Below are positions 1 to 6,354 of a stretch of DNA of 9,885 bases, piece after piece (positions within the stretch are counted from its first letter, which is position 1; every line of letters begins with the position of its first letter). A program made the position numbers and the translations under genes. The stretch comes from Candidatus Zhuqueibacterota bacterium. GTDB lineage: Bacteria > Zhuqueibacterota > Zhuqueibacteria > Residuimicrobiales > Residuimicrobiaceae. Under the pieces are notes generated by a model. It searched no databases. It was not told where the DNA came from and was given only the letters and a program-made list of their open reading frames with translations. The stretch is taken from the NCBI GenBank assembly GCA_016934435.1, contig JAFGSU010000297.1:1-9885 (forward strand). The letters are read 5' to 3'.

Positions 1-408
1 ATTATTCATGATCGCCGCATCGCGAATATTTTTGTGCAAGAGTTTGCAGCGAGATATCACGAGTCGGGAGGATCGGCGGAATTGTATTCAAAAGTAGATG
101 CAGATGCAGAACAGACCGGCATAGCCGCGCCGACGGACTATCAGTTGCTTCAGAACTATCCGAATCCGTTCAATCAAAACACGGTTATCACCTGCTGGGT
201 ACCCGATACAAACAACAAGGCGACTATTGATATTTATAATACCAGAGGGGAGCGGCTGGCGCGGCTTCCCATCGCCCGGAATGCAAAAAAGTGGGTCAGA
301 ATTTCCTGGGACGGTACGGATGATGGCCACAATAAACTTCCGTCAGGAATTTATTTTGCCAAAACGTCGGGAGGTTCGGTTACAATAAAAATAATCATTG
401 TAAGATAA
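1..408 (+). CDS. Secreted protein with type IX-like C-terminal sorting tail (3' end only)
   Basis: The frame is open from the first base, so only the last 135 residues are present and the start lies outside the window. A GTG at 34 is inside this frame and is probably not the real start. After about 45 residues of unrecognised sequence and an Ala/Asp-rich linker comes a tail beginning YQLLQNYPNPFNQNT, continuing with IDIYNTRGERLARL, a W-D-G-T-D-D-G turn, LPSGIYF and a final basic IIIVR. That order (NYPNPFN, a beta strand with IYN.RGE, WDG, SGIYF, short basic end) is the pattern of Por-secretion/FlgD-like Ig tails. These direct or anchor cargo of the type IX secretion system in FCB bacteria. 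The catalytic or binding part that would reveal the function is missing. The stop codon TAA at 406-408 is also the first three bases of a 16-bp palindrome. Secretion by type IX machinery is inferred, since no machinery gene lies in the window. Confidence 0.85.
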   Translation: MIHDRRIANIFVQEFAARYHESGGSAELYSKVDADAEQTGIAAPTDYQLLQNYPNPFNQNTVITCWVPDTNNKATIDIYNTRGERLARLPIARNAKKWVRISWDGTDDGHNKLPSGIYFAKTSGGSVTIKIIIVR

Positions 409-421
409 ACGTATACGTTTA
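406..421. promoter_or_regulatory. Perfect 16-bp palindrome upstream of tdh (candidate operator)
   Basis: TAAACGTATACGTTTA is a perfect inverted repeat with no spacer. It starts on the stop codon of the preceding gene and ends 19 bases before the tdh ATG, with the Shine-Dalgarno-like GAGGA following at 426-430. Two-fold symmetry of this size in front of a catabolic gene is what a dimeric repressor or activator site looks like. As RNA it could only make a 6-bp stem with a TATA loop and lacks a U-run, so a terminator is less likely. The cognate regulator is unknown. Confidence 0.45.
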
Positions 422-440
422 ATTTGAGGAATTATCTGCC

Positions 441-1469
441 ATGAAGAAGATGAGAGCCCTGGTGAAAAGATATCCCAAAGAGGGATTATGGCTGGAGGAG
501 GCGCCGGTGCCGGCGTACGGCAACAATGATCTCCTCATCAAAGTGACGCATACGGCCATTTGCGGCACCGATCTGCACATATACAAGTGGGATGAATGGT
601 CGCAGCGCACCATCAAGGTGCCGCAAATTATTGGCCACGAATTTGTCGGCATTGTTGAAGCCAAAGGTCAGAACGTCGTAGGGTATGAGATCGGCGAACG
701 CGTTTCCGGAGAAGGGCATATTGTTTGCGGCGTCTGCCGCAGTTGCCGTGCCGGAAGACGGCATTTATGCACCAATACCATCGGTGTGGGTGTCAATCGC
801 GACGGATGCTTTGCCGACTATCTATGTCTGCCGGCCGGCAATGCCTGGCATGTGGTCGACAGCATCCCATCCGAAATCGCAGCGTTTTTCGATCCATACG
901 GAAATGCCACCCACTGCGTTTTATCGTTCGACGTCGTCGGCGAAGATGTGCTGATCACCGGCGCCGGTCCGATCGGTATCATCGCCACAGCCATATGCCG
1001 CCATATCGGGGCGCGACATATTGTTATCACCGATATTAATGACTATCGTCTGAATCTGGCGCGCAAAATGGGCGCTACCCTGGCCATTAATGTCAATAAA
1101 ACATCCATCACGGAGGCGATGGAGGAGTTGAATATGATCGGGTTCGACATTGGTCTTGAAATGTCGGGCAATGCCCAGGCATTTGAAGATATGCTCGAAA
1201 ATATGTACCATGGCGGTCGCATTGCCCTGTTGGGTATACTGCCGAACACGGCGCAAATCAATTGGGATCAGGTCATCTTTAAAGGCCTGCATATCAAGGG
1301 TATTTATGGGCGTGAGATATTCGAGACATGGTATAAGATGCAGACCATGCTGCAGAGTGGTCTGAACATCGAACCCGTTCTGACCCATCGTCTTAAATTC
1401 GAAGACTTTCAATCGGGATTTGATGCGATGATATCGGGTAATTGCGGCAAGGTAGTACTCGAATTATAA
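441..1469 (+). CDS. tdh: L-threonine 3-dehydrogenase, zinc-dependent
   Basis: This enzyme oxidises L-threonine with NAD+ to 2-amino-3-ketobutyrate in the cytosol, the first step of threonine conversion to glycine. The 342 residues match the E. coli Tdh length (341) and align along the whole length. Landmarks are: catalytic zinc residues C41, H66 and E67 (AICGTD, IIGHEF); H93 in SGEGHIVC; structural zinc cysteines C96, C99, C102 and C110; FDPYGNA near 149-155; the nucleotide-binding loop GAGPIG at 173-178 followed by VITD ending at D197; and KGIYGREIFETWYKM near the C terminus. This is the classical medium-chain (MDR) Tdh, not the short-chain epimerase-like Tdh found in many Bacteroidota. The ATG at 441 was chosen because GAGGA at 426-430 sits 10 bases upstream; the ATG at 450 would match the E. 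coli N terminus slightly better and cannot be excluded. It is followed by kbl, its pathway partner. Confidence 0.96.
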   Translation: MKKMRALVKRYPKEGLWLEEAPVPAYGNNDLLIKVTHTAICGTDLHIYKWDEWSQRTIKVPQIIGHEFVGIVEAKGQNVVGYEIGERVSGEGHIVCGVCRSCRAGRRHLCTNTIGVGVNRDGCFADYLCLPAGNAWHVVDSIPSEIAAFFDPYGNATHCVLSFDVVGEDVLITGAGPIGIIATAICRHIGARHIVITDINDYRLNLARKMGATLAINVNKTSITEAMEELNMIGFDIGLEMSGNAQAFEDMLENMYHGGRIALLGILPNTAQINWDQVIFKGLHIKGIYGREIFETWYKMQTMLQSGLNIEPVLTHRLKFEDFQSGFDAMISGNCGKVVLEL

Positions 1470-1495
1470 GAATATCCAGGCACGACCACAGGCAG

Positions 1496-1584
1496 CGCAT
1501 TGGGCTCGGGACGTTTTGAAGTATGATCTCCGGTCTCCGGCCACTGCGCGGAACGATCGGCAAAACGTCTGAGCGCAGCATGCG
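1496..1584 (+). other. Long imperfect inverted repeat in the tdh-kbl spacer (possible RNA structure)
   Basis: The 148-bp gap between tdh and kbl contains nested complementary arms. CGCAT (1496-1500) pairs with ATGCG (1580-1584). GCTC (1504-1507) pairs with GAGC (1571-1574). GACGTTTTG (1510-1518) pairs perfectly with CAAAACGTC (1561-1569), and G1509-U1570 adds a wobble pair. The 42-base loop is GC-rich and has GATC on both sides (1525-1528 and 1555-1558). No U-run follows, so it is not a simple terminator. In mRNA it could act in stability, processing or control of kbl translation, since the kbl Shine-Dalgarno lies 22 bases after the outer arm. It does not match a riboswitch I can recognise. 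Confidence 0.45.
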
Positions 1585-1606
1585 GAATGGTCGGAGCCGG
1601 CGAAAA

Positions 1607-1614
1607 AAGGAGGA
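1607..1614 (+). promoter_or_regulatory. Strong Shine-Dalgarno site of kbl
   Basis: AAGGAGGA is the best match to the anti-Shine-Dalgarno sequence in the window. AGGAGG ends four bases before the ATG at 1618, a slightly tight spacing, and this fixes the kbl start. Confidence 0.75.
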
Positions 1615-1617
1615 TGC

Positions 1618-2808
1618 ATGTACGGAGCCATTAAAGGGGATTTGGTCAAACAGTTGCAGGAAATTCGCGACAACGGACTCTATAAAGACGAACGGGTCAT
1701 CAGCAGCCCGCAGGGCGCAGTCATCACGGTAACAGACGGTAAGCAGGTCCTGAATTTTTGCGCCAATAATTATTTGGGACTGGCGAATCATCCCCGGGTT
1801 GTAGAAGCCGCGCATCAAACGCTGGACCGCTGGGGATACGGCCTGTCATCCGTTCGTTTCATCTGTGGTACCCTTAAAATCCATAAAGAATTGGAGAGAA
1901 AAGTATCCGAGTTTCTCGGCATGGATGATACGCTTTTATACGCCGCCTGTTTTGATGCCAATGGCGGCGTCTTTGAACCATTTATGAATCAGGAGAGCGC
2001 CATTATCACCGATGCCCTCAATCACGCCTCGCTCATCGACGGCATTCGGCTGGCCAAAGCGCAGCGATTTATATATCAGCATGCGGATATGCACGATCTT
2101 GAAGCAAAGCTCAAGGAAGCAGCATCGGCACGATATCGTCTCGTCGTCACCGACGGCGTCTTTTCCATGGACGGAGATGTGGCCAAGTTGAACGATATTT
2201 GCGCCCTATCTGAAAAATACGATGCCCTGGTGCTGGTCGACGATAGCCATGCCACCGGTTTTATCGGTAAAACCGGACGCGGCACGCCGGAGCATTGCGG
2301 TGTTATGGGGCGCATTGATCTGATTACCACAACCTTTGGAAAAGCGCTCGGCGGCGCCATGGGTGGCTGTGTGTCCGGCCGCAGGGAGATGATAGAATTC
2401 TTGCGACAAAAGAGTCGACCGTATCTGTTCTCCAACACCCTTGCGCCCGCAGTGGTGGGCGCCACCAGCGCCGTACTCGATATGCTGTCCGAAACAACAC
2501 ATCTGCGCGACAAATTGGAAAAAAATACTCAGTACTTTCGCGAAAAAATGACGGCAGCAGGGTTCGACATCAAACCTGGCGTGCATCCCATCGTCCCCAT
2601 CATGCTTTACGAGGAAAAACTGGCGCATACCATGGCCGATGAGCTGCTGAAAGAAGGCATTTACGTCATCGGATTCAGTTACCCGGTGGTGCCCAAAGGC
2701 CTGGCCCGCATTCGAGTGCAGATATCCGCTGCTCACGATGCCGAGCATCTCGATAAATCCATTTCAGCATTTACTCGAGTCGGTAAAAAACTGCAAATAT
2801 TAAACTAA
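1618..2808 (+). CDS. kbl: Glycine C-acetyltransferase (2-amino-3-ketobutyrate CoA ligase)
   Basis: This PLP enzyme of the alpha-oxoamine synthase family cleaves 2-amino-3-ketobutyrate with CoA to glycine and acetyl-CoA, completing the pathway begun by Tdh. It has 396 residues against 398 in E. coli Kbl. Visible motifs are: FCANNYLGLANHP near 47-59; GLSSVRFICGT near 75-85, a family signature; DALNHASLIDG with the PLP-stacking H136; TDGVFSMDGD; VDDSHATGF with D208 and H211; and TTTFGKALGG with the PLP-binding lysine K242. The C-terminal part carries HPIVPIMLYE and the IGFSYPVVPKGLARIRVQISAAH segment characteristic of Kbl rather than of BioF or HemA paralogues. The adjacent tdh makes the assignment firm. 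The start is fixed by AAGGAGGA just upstream. It is probably co-transcribed with tdh, although the gap is unusually long and structured for such a pair. Confidence 0.96.
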   Translation: MYGAIKGDLVKQLQEIRDNGLYKDERVISSPQGAVITVTDGKQVLNFCANNYLGLANHPRVVEAAHQTLDRWGYGLSSVRFICGTLKIHKELERKVSEFLGMDDTLLYAACFDANGGVFEPFMNQESAIITDALNHASLIDGIRLAKAQRFIYQHADMHDLEAKLKEAASARYRLVVTDGVFSMDGDVAKLNDICALSEKYDALVLVDDSHATGFIGKTGRGTPEHCGVMGRIDLITTTFGKALGGAMGGCVSGRREMIEFLRQKSRPYLFSNTLAPAVVGATSAVLDMLSETTHLRDKLEKNTQYFREKMTAAGFDIKPGVHPIVPIMLYEEKLAHTMADELLKEGIYVIGFSYPVVPKGLARIRVQISAAHDAEHLDKSISAFTRVGKKLQILN

Positions 2809-2834
2809 TGCCAAATCAAGGGCGTACGTCAAGA

Positions 2835-2867
2835 CCAGAAAAGACTGCAAAGACTTTCAGGTTCTGG
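2835..2867 (+). other. Small inverted repeat in the kbl-ispG spacer
   Basis: CCAGAA (2835-2840) is complementary to TTCTGG (2862-2867), and AAG (2841-2843) with CTT (2854-2856) can extend the stem across a five-base bulge. AAAGACT is also repeated directly nine bases apart inside it. There is no U-run, so terminator function is not supported. The rest of the 88-bp spacer shows no clear promoter and no strong Shine-Dalgarno before ispG. Confidence 0.2.
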
Positions 2868-2896
2868 AATACTAAACGGAAATAATATAAATTAAA

Positions 2897-3961
2897 ATGC
2901 ACATACAGCGCAGAAACTCCCGTCGCGTTTTTGCCGGTTCGATTGCCATCGGTGGCGATGCGCCCATCCCGGTGCAGAGTATGACCAGCACCAGGACCGA
3001 GGATGTAGCAGCAACCATGGTGCAAATCGATCGTTTGGCGCAGGCCGGATGTCAGATCATCCGCGTGGCGGTACCGCATCGTACGAGCGTGCCCGCATTT
3101 GCTGAAATCAAAAAGCAATGTCCGTTGCCGCTGGTGGCGGATATTCATTTCGACTATCGGCTGGCCCTTGCTGCCATGGATGCGGGCGCCGATAAAATCC
3201 GTATCAATCCGGGCAATATTGGCGGACGCGAAAAGGTACAGCAGGTGGTAAAAAAAGCGGTTGATTATAAAATTCCCATCCGCATCGGTGTGAACTCTGG
3301 TTCAGTGGAAAAAGACATTTTGCAGCAGGAGGGAGGCCCAACCGTGCAGGCTTTGGTGCGCAGCGCCATGCGCCACGTGGATTTGTGCCGCGAGTTTGGC
3401 GCCGAGGACCTGGTCCTGTCGTTGAAATCATCCAGCGTGCTGCAAACCATTCAGGCTTATGAAATGATTGCAACCATGACAGATTTGCCATTGCACATCG
3501 GCGTCACGGAAGCAGGAACTGTACGAGCGGGGACCATTAAATCGGCTGTGGCTATGGGGATTCTGCTGCATCACGGCATCGGCGATACATTGCGTGTATC
3601 GCTCACCGGCGATCCGGTTGAGGAAGTAACGGCCGGATTGCAGATTCTAAAAAGTCTCAATCTGATCAAGCAGGGCATCAACCTTATTTCGTGTCCGACC
3701 TGTGGCCGCACAGAAATTGATCTCGTCGCCATTGCCAATGAAGTCGAAAACCGATTAGCCGGTATCGACAAATCTTTGACCGTGGCTGTGATGGGCTGCG
3801 TGGTGAATGGACCGGGAGAAGCAAAAGAGGCGGATATCGGCGTCGCCTGCGGCAAGAACAGCGGTATTTTATTCAAAAAGGGAAAAATCATTCGCAAATT
3901 AGCCGCCGATGAAATTGTCCCGACACTTGTAACCGAAGTACAAAATTGGCAAGAAGGGTAA
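2897..3961 (+). CDS. ispG: 4-hydroxy-3-methylbut-2-enyl diphosphate synthase (MEP pathway)
   Basis: IspG (GcpE) reductively opens 2-C-methyl-D-erythritol 2,4-cyclodiphosphate to HMBPP, the next-to-last step of the MEP isoprenoid route, using a [4Fe-4S] cluster and a flavodoxin or ferredoxin donor. The N-terminal TIM-barrel half shows PVQSMTSTRTEDV, LVADIHFDYRLAL, DKIRINPGNIG and IRIGVNSGS. The C-terminal cluster half shows SCPTCGR with C266 and C269, and GCVVNGPGEA with C301 and E308. These are all three cluster cysteines plus the conserved glutamate, in E. coli-like order. At 354 residues it is the compact form without the large middle insertion seen in Bacteroidota, Chlamydia and plastid IspG. 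The ATG at 2897 gives the expected start a few residues before the R-R-x-S-R-x-V segment, but only a poor AT-rich ribosome site precedes it. It is followed after four bases by the next gene, so the two are likely translated together. Confidence 0.96.
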   Translation: MHIQRRNSRRVFAGSIAIGGDAPIPVQSMTSTRTEDVAATMVQIDRLAQAGCQIIRVAVPHRTSVPAFAEIKKQCPLPLVADIHFDYRLALAAMDAGADKIRINPGNIGGREKVQQVVKKAVDYKIPIRIGVNSGSVEKDILQQEGGPTVQALVRSAMRHVDLCREFGAEDLVLSLKSSSVLQTIQAYEMIATMTDLPLHIGVTEAGTVRAGTIKSAVAMGILLHHGIGDTLRVSLTGDPVEEVTAGLQILKSLNLIKQGINLISCPTCGRTEIDLVAIANEVENRLAGIDKSLTVAVMGCVVNGPGEAKEADIGVACGKNSGILFKKGKIIRKLAADEIVPTLVTEVQNWQEG

Positions 3962-3965
3962 TATC

Positions 3966-5717
3966 ATGCCAAATAATAGTAATCAAGAAAAAAAAATCCA
4001 CCGAATCCGATCCGCTACCCAGCAATCGGATGTTATTATGATTTTAGGCGGAGCGGGTCTGGTAGGACTGCAGATTTGCAGACAGATTGCCCGCGACCTG
4101 TCGCCCAAACTGATTGTCATTGTTGCATTATACCAAAAAGAGATACGCGAAGCGTTGAAAGCGCTGCGAAAAGAGTTCCCCCGTGTGACTTTTGACGGCG
4201 CCTGGGGTGATATTTTCCTACGCCGCCAATTGCATGAGAAAACTCGAACCGAGATTCTCAAAAATCCGGCGCGGGTCGAGGAACTATTCGATGACACGTT
4301 TGAAGATAAAAAAAAGGCGTTTAAAGTATCCTGGCTGGTTAATCTGGTTTCGAAATTCAAGCCTCATATTATTATTGATGCCATTAATACAGCCACAGCC
4401 ATCAGTTATCAGGATGTATATGTCAGTTCCATCGAAATCGAGCGCGCTCTACGCGCAAAAACCGGGAAGAAGAAAAAAAACAATGAAATCACCATTGACC
4501 AATCATTGCAGGCTAAAATCGCTGTTTTGCTTTCCAATCAATCGATCCCGCAACTCATTCGCCATGTACAGCTTTTAAATGACGCTATGGTCAAGGTTGG
4601 CACCCGCATGTATCTGAAAATTGGCACCACCGGCACCGGAGGAATGGGACTCAATATACCTTACACACACAGCGAGGATAAGCCCAGCGCCAAACTGATG
4701 TCAAAGACGGCCGTTGCATTCGCCCATACCGGATTGCTTTTTCTCATGGCACGAACGCCCGGTTCGCCCATCGTAAAGGAAATCAAACCCGCTGCATTGA
4801 TCGGTTACCGAAAAATCGAGTTTCGCCCTATCCGGTTTCACGACAAATCCGTGGAACTTTATCATGCCAAAAAGGTAAAAATTCAAGACCGGCTAAATTT
4901 GCATCCGGATGTAGGATACCCGCGGCTCGGGGAACTGGCCATGGTCGGTGTGGATACCGGCGAAAATGGTTTTTTTACTCGAGGCGAATTTGAAACCATA
5001 ACAACCATGTATCAGATGGAATTTGTCACGCCCGAAGAGATCGCCCAGATGGTTGTTCTGGAGATAATGGGAATGAATACCGGACGGGATGTCATTGCCG
5101 CCATTGACGCCGCCGTAATGGACCCGAGTTATCGAGCCGGCATTTTACGAGCGCCTGTACTGGAGGAAATGCGCCGCCTGGAGGTAAAAAACAATACTCC
5201 GAGCGTGGCGCTGGGGCAACTCGGGCCACCCGAATTATCAAAGCTGTTGTACGAAGCCTATCTCTTAAAAACAAAATATCATACACTGGAGAATGTCGTT
5301 CGGGCGGATGCAGCAGAATTATGCAAAGGGATTGAAACCTATATTTTGCACAATTCATTGAGGCATACGATCGTTTCCATCGGATTGGCGATCTTATTGA
5401 GCGATGGTCAGACCATCCTGCGCGGTCCGCATCTGAATATTCCGGAATACCGGGGGGATTACGAACTCGCCGTTTCTAAACTATCACTGGATAAATGGGC
5501 ACGGAAAGGTTGGGTCGATTTGCGCGTGGAGAACATGAAACTCTGGCAGGATCGGTTTCGTAAGATGCGTAATTCACGGCAAAATTTCTATAAATTGGGC
5601 TCAGCCGCACTGGGACGCAACAGCTATCTGTCCGATACTATCGAGATAGGCGAAGTAGTGGGATGGATTTTTAATAACGATCCGGAAATAGCGGGATTCC
5701 GCATCAAATCGCTATAA
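3966..5717 (+). CDS. Large Rossmann-fold NAD(P)-binding protein of unknown function
   Basis: I do not recognise a characterised family for this 583-residue protein. The N terminus holds a dinucleotide-binding signature: a hydrophobic strand, then GGAGLVG at 28-34 (G28, G31, G34), as in extended short-chain dehydrogenases and epimerases. A later strand, HIIIDAINTATA, ends in the N-T-A pattern typical of the fourth strand of that fold. A glycine-rich segment KIGTTGTGGMGLNIPYTHS (about 219-236) follows, with KLMSKTAVAFAHTG after it. No clear Tyr-x3-Lys catalytic pair is visible: the lysine at 247 has lysine, not tyrosine, four residues before it. The C-terminal 330 residues have no motif I know. 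There is no signal peptide or convincing membrane segment, so it is probably cytosolic. A basic stretch KTGKKKKNN lies in the middle. The ATG follows the ispG stop by four bases, with AAGAAGGG just upstream inside ispG, implying coupling. An oxidoreductase or epimerase role is possible but unproven. Confidence 0.8.
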   Translation: MPNNSNQEKKIHRIRSATQQSDVIMILGGAGLVGLQICRQIARDLSPKLIVIVALYQKEIREALKALRKEFPRVTFDGAWGDIFLRRQLHEKTRTEILKNPARVEELFDDTFEDKKKAFKVSWLVNLVSKFKPHIIIDAINTATAISYQDVYVSSIEIERALRAKTGKKKKNNEITIDQSLQAKIAVLLSNQSIPQLIRHVQLLNDAMVKVGTRMYLKIGTTGTGGMGLNIPYTHSEDKPSAKLMSKTAVAFAHTGLLFLMARTPGSPIVKEIKPAALIGYRKIEFRPIRFHDKSVELYHAKKVKIQDRLNLHPDVGYPRLGELAMVGVDTGENGFFTRGEFETITTMYQMEFVTPEEIAQMVVLEIMGMNTGRDVIAAIDAAVMDPSYRAGILRAPVLEEMRRLEVKNNTPSVALGQLGPPELSKLLYEAYLLKTKYHTLENVVRADAAELCKGIETYILHNSLRHTIVSIGLAILLSDGQTILRGPHLNIPEYRGDYELAVSKLSLDKWARKGWVDLRVENMKLWQDRFRKMRNSRQNFYKLGSAALGRNSYLSDTIEIGEVVGWIFNNDPEIAGFRIKSL

Positions 5718-5765
5718 TTCGATTTTAAGGAGCAAACAAATCTCATCACCAGGAAGGGAAGCCAG

Positions 5766-6278
5766 ATGAATAGAGTTATCAAAATCATTTTCCTGAGCCA
5801 GCTCTTATTAGCATGCACGGCCTGGCCGCAGGTTAAAGCCGCAAAAAAGTATGTCGCTGAAAATGATGTCCGCTTGTTGGCCCATGCGATCGGTAAGCCT
5901 ATCGCAGCGCTGGCAAAAGGCACCGAATGCACCGTCGTGCGTGAACAGGGTGAGATGATTCAGGTGCAAATAACGGGGTGGATCTCCCGGTCATCTTTAC
6001 TGGAGACGGCACCCCTGCGCGCCTTGCATATATTGGTGGATAGTCGGGAAGAGGCAGATGCTATCTATGCACAACTGCGAGCGGGCAAGTCTTTTGAAGA
6101 GCTGGCACGGGCGCACTCCAAATCACCGACAGCCGAACGCGGAGGGGATATCGGCTACTTTGAAAAGGGGGATTTTGATGTAAAAATTGAGACGGTTATT
6201 ATTTCATTAAAAAACAATGAAATAAGTCCGATAGTGGAATTCGGAGGTAAATACAATATTTTTAAGAGAATTGAATAG
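5766..6278 (+). CDS. Exported SH3b-parvulin protein (PpiC-type, probably degenerate)
   Basis: Residues 1-19 form a basic-then-hydrophobic export signal. LLLAC at 13-17 could be a lipobox, though leucine just before the alanine is unusual, so either a lipoprotein or a soluble periplasmic protein is possible. Residues 29-80 look like a bacterial SH3 domain (VAENDVRLLA, ALAKGTECTVV, GWISRSSLL), often a peptidoglycan or peptide binder. Residues 84-170 are a parvulin-type peptidyl-prolyl isomerase domain: LRALHILVDSREEA with H88, then KSFEELARAHSKSP, RGGDIGYFEKGDF, ISPIVEFGGKYNIFKR. The histidine normally found near the end of parvulins (GYHI) is replaced by N164 (KYNI), so isomerase activity may be reduced and a chaperone role is possible. 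Only one parvulin domain and no SurA-like N-terminal region are present. AGGAAGGGA at 5751-5759 fixes the ATG at 5766. It lies 48 bases after the Rossmann-protein gene, probably in the same transcript. Confidence 0.8.
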   Translation: MNRVIKIIFLSQLLLACTAWPQVKAAKKYVAENDVRLLAHAIGKPIAALAKGTECTVVREQGEMIQVQITGWISRSSLLETAPLRALHILVDSREEADAIYAQLRAGKSFEELARAHSKSPTAERGGDIGYFEKGDFDVKIETVIISLKNNEISPIVEFGGKYNIFKRIE

Positions 6279-6282
6279 TGTT

Positions 6283-6354
6283 ATGAATCACGGCGGGAGT
6301 GGATTGAGCGCATTGCATAATTCGGATGAAATTATCTACCCGGTGCAGGTATGA
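6283..6354 (+). CDS. Possible 23-residue coupled small ORF before the glycosyltransferase
   Basis: An ATG four bases after the parvulin stop opens a short frame encoding MNHGGSGLSALHNSDEIIYPVQV. Its TGA overlaps the ATG of the glycosyltransferase as ATGA at 6351-6354. No good Shine-Dalgarno precedes it and the peptide has no recognisable family, so it may be chance. If translated, it would serve to pass ribosomes from the parvulin gene to the glycosyltransferase, which itself lacks a clear ribosome site. Confidence 0.2.
   Translation: MNHGGSGLSALHNSDEIIYPVQV

Noticed and set aside
34..408. GTG at 34 as the start of a 124-residue protein
   Set aside because: The frame continues to the window's first base, and a sorting tail needs a larger upstream cargo domain and signal peptide.
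2206..2748. 180-codon open frame on the - strand opposite kbl
   Set aside because: It lies wholly inside a confidently identified gene and has no recognisable motif; it reflects codon bias of kbl. The same holds for the - strand frames opposite tdh (921-1412) and leuS (7461-8075).
2840..2855. Direct repeat of AAAGACT with a nine-base period
   Set aside because: Two short copies only; not enough for a repeat element or a binding-site array.
5740..5769. Ten-codon frame from ATC at 5740 whose TGA overlaps the parvulin ATG, preceded by AAGGAG at 5727-5732
   Set aside because: ATC is a very rare start codon and the peptide is tiny. The good AAGGAG is more likely chance, as AGGAAGGGA serves the ATG at 5766.
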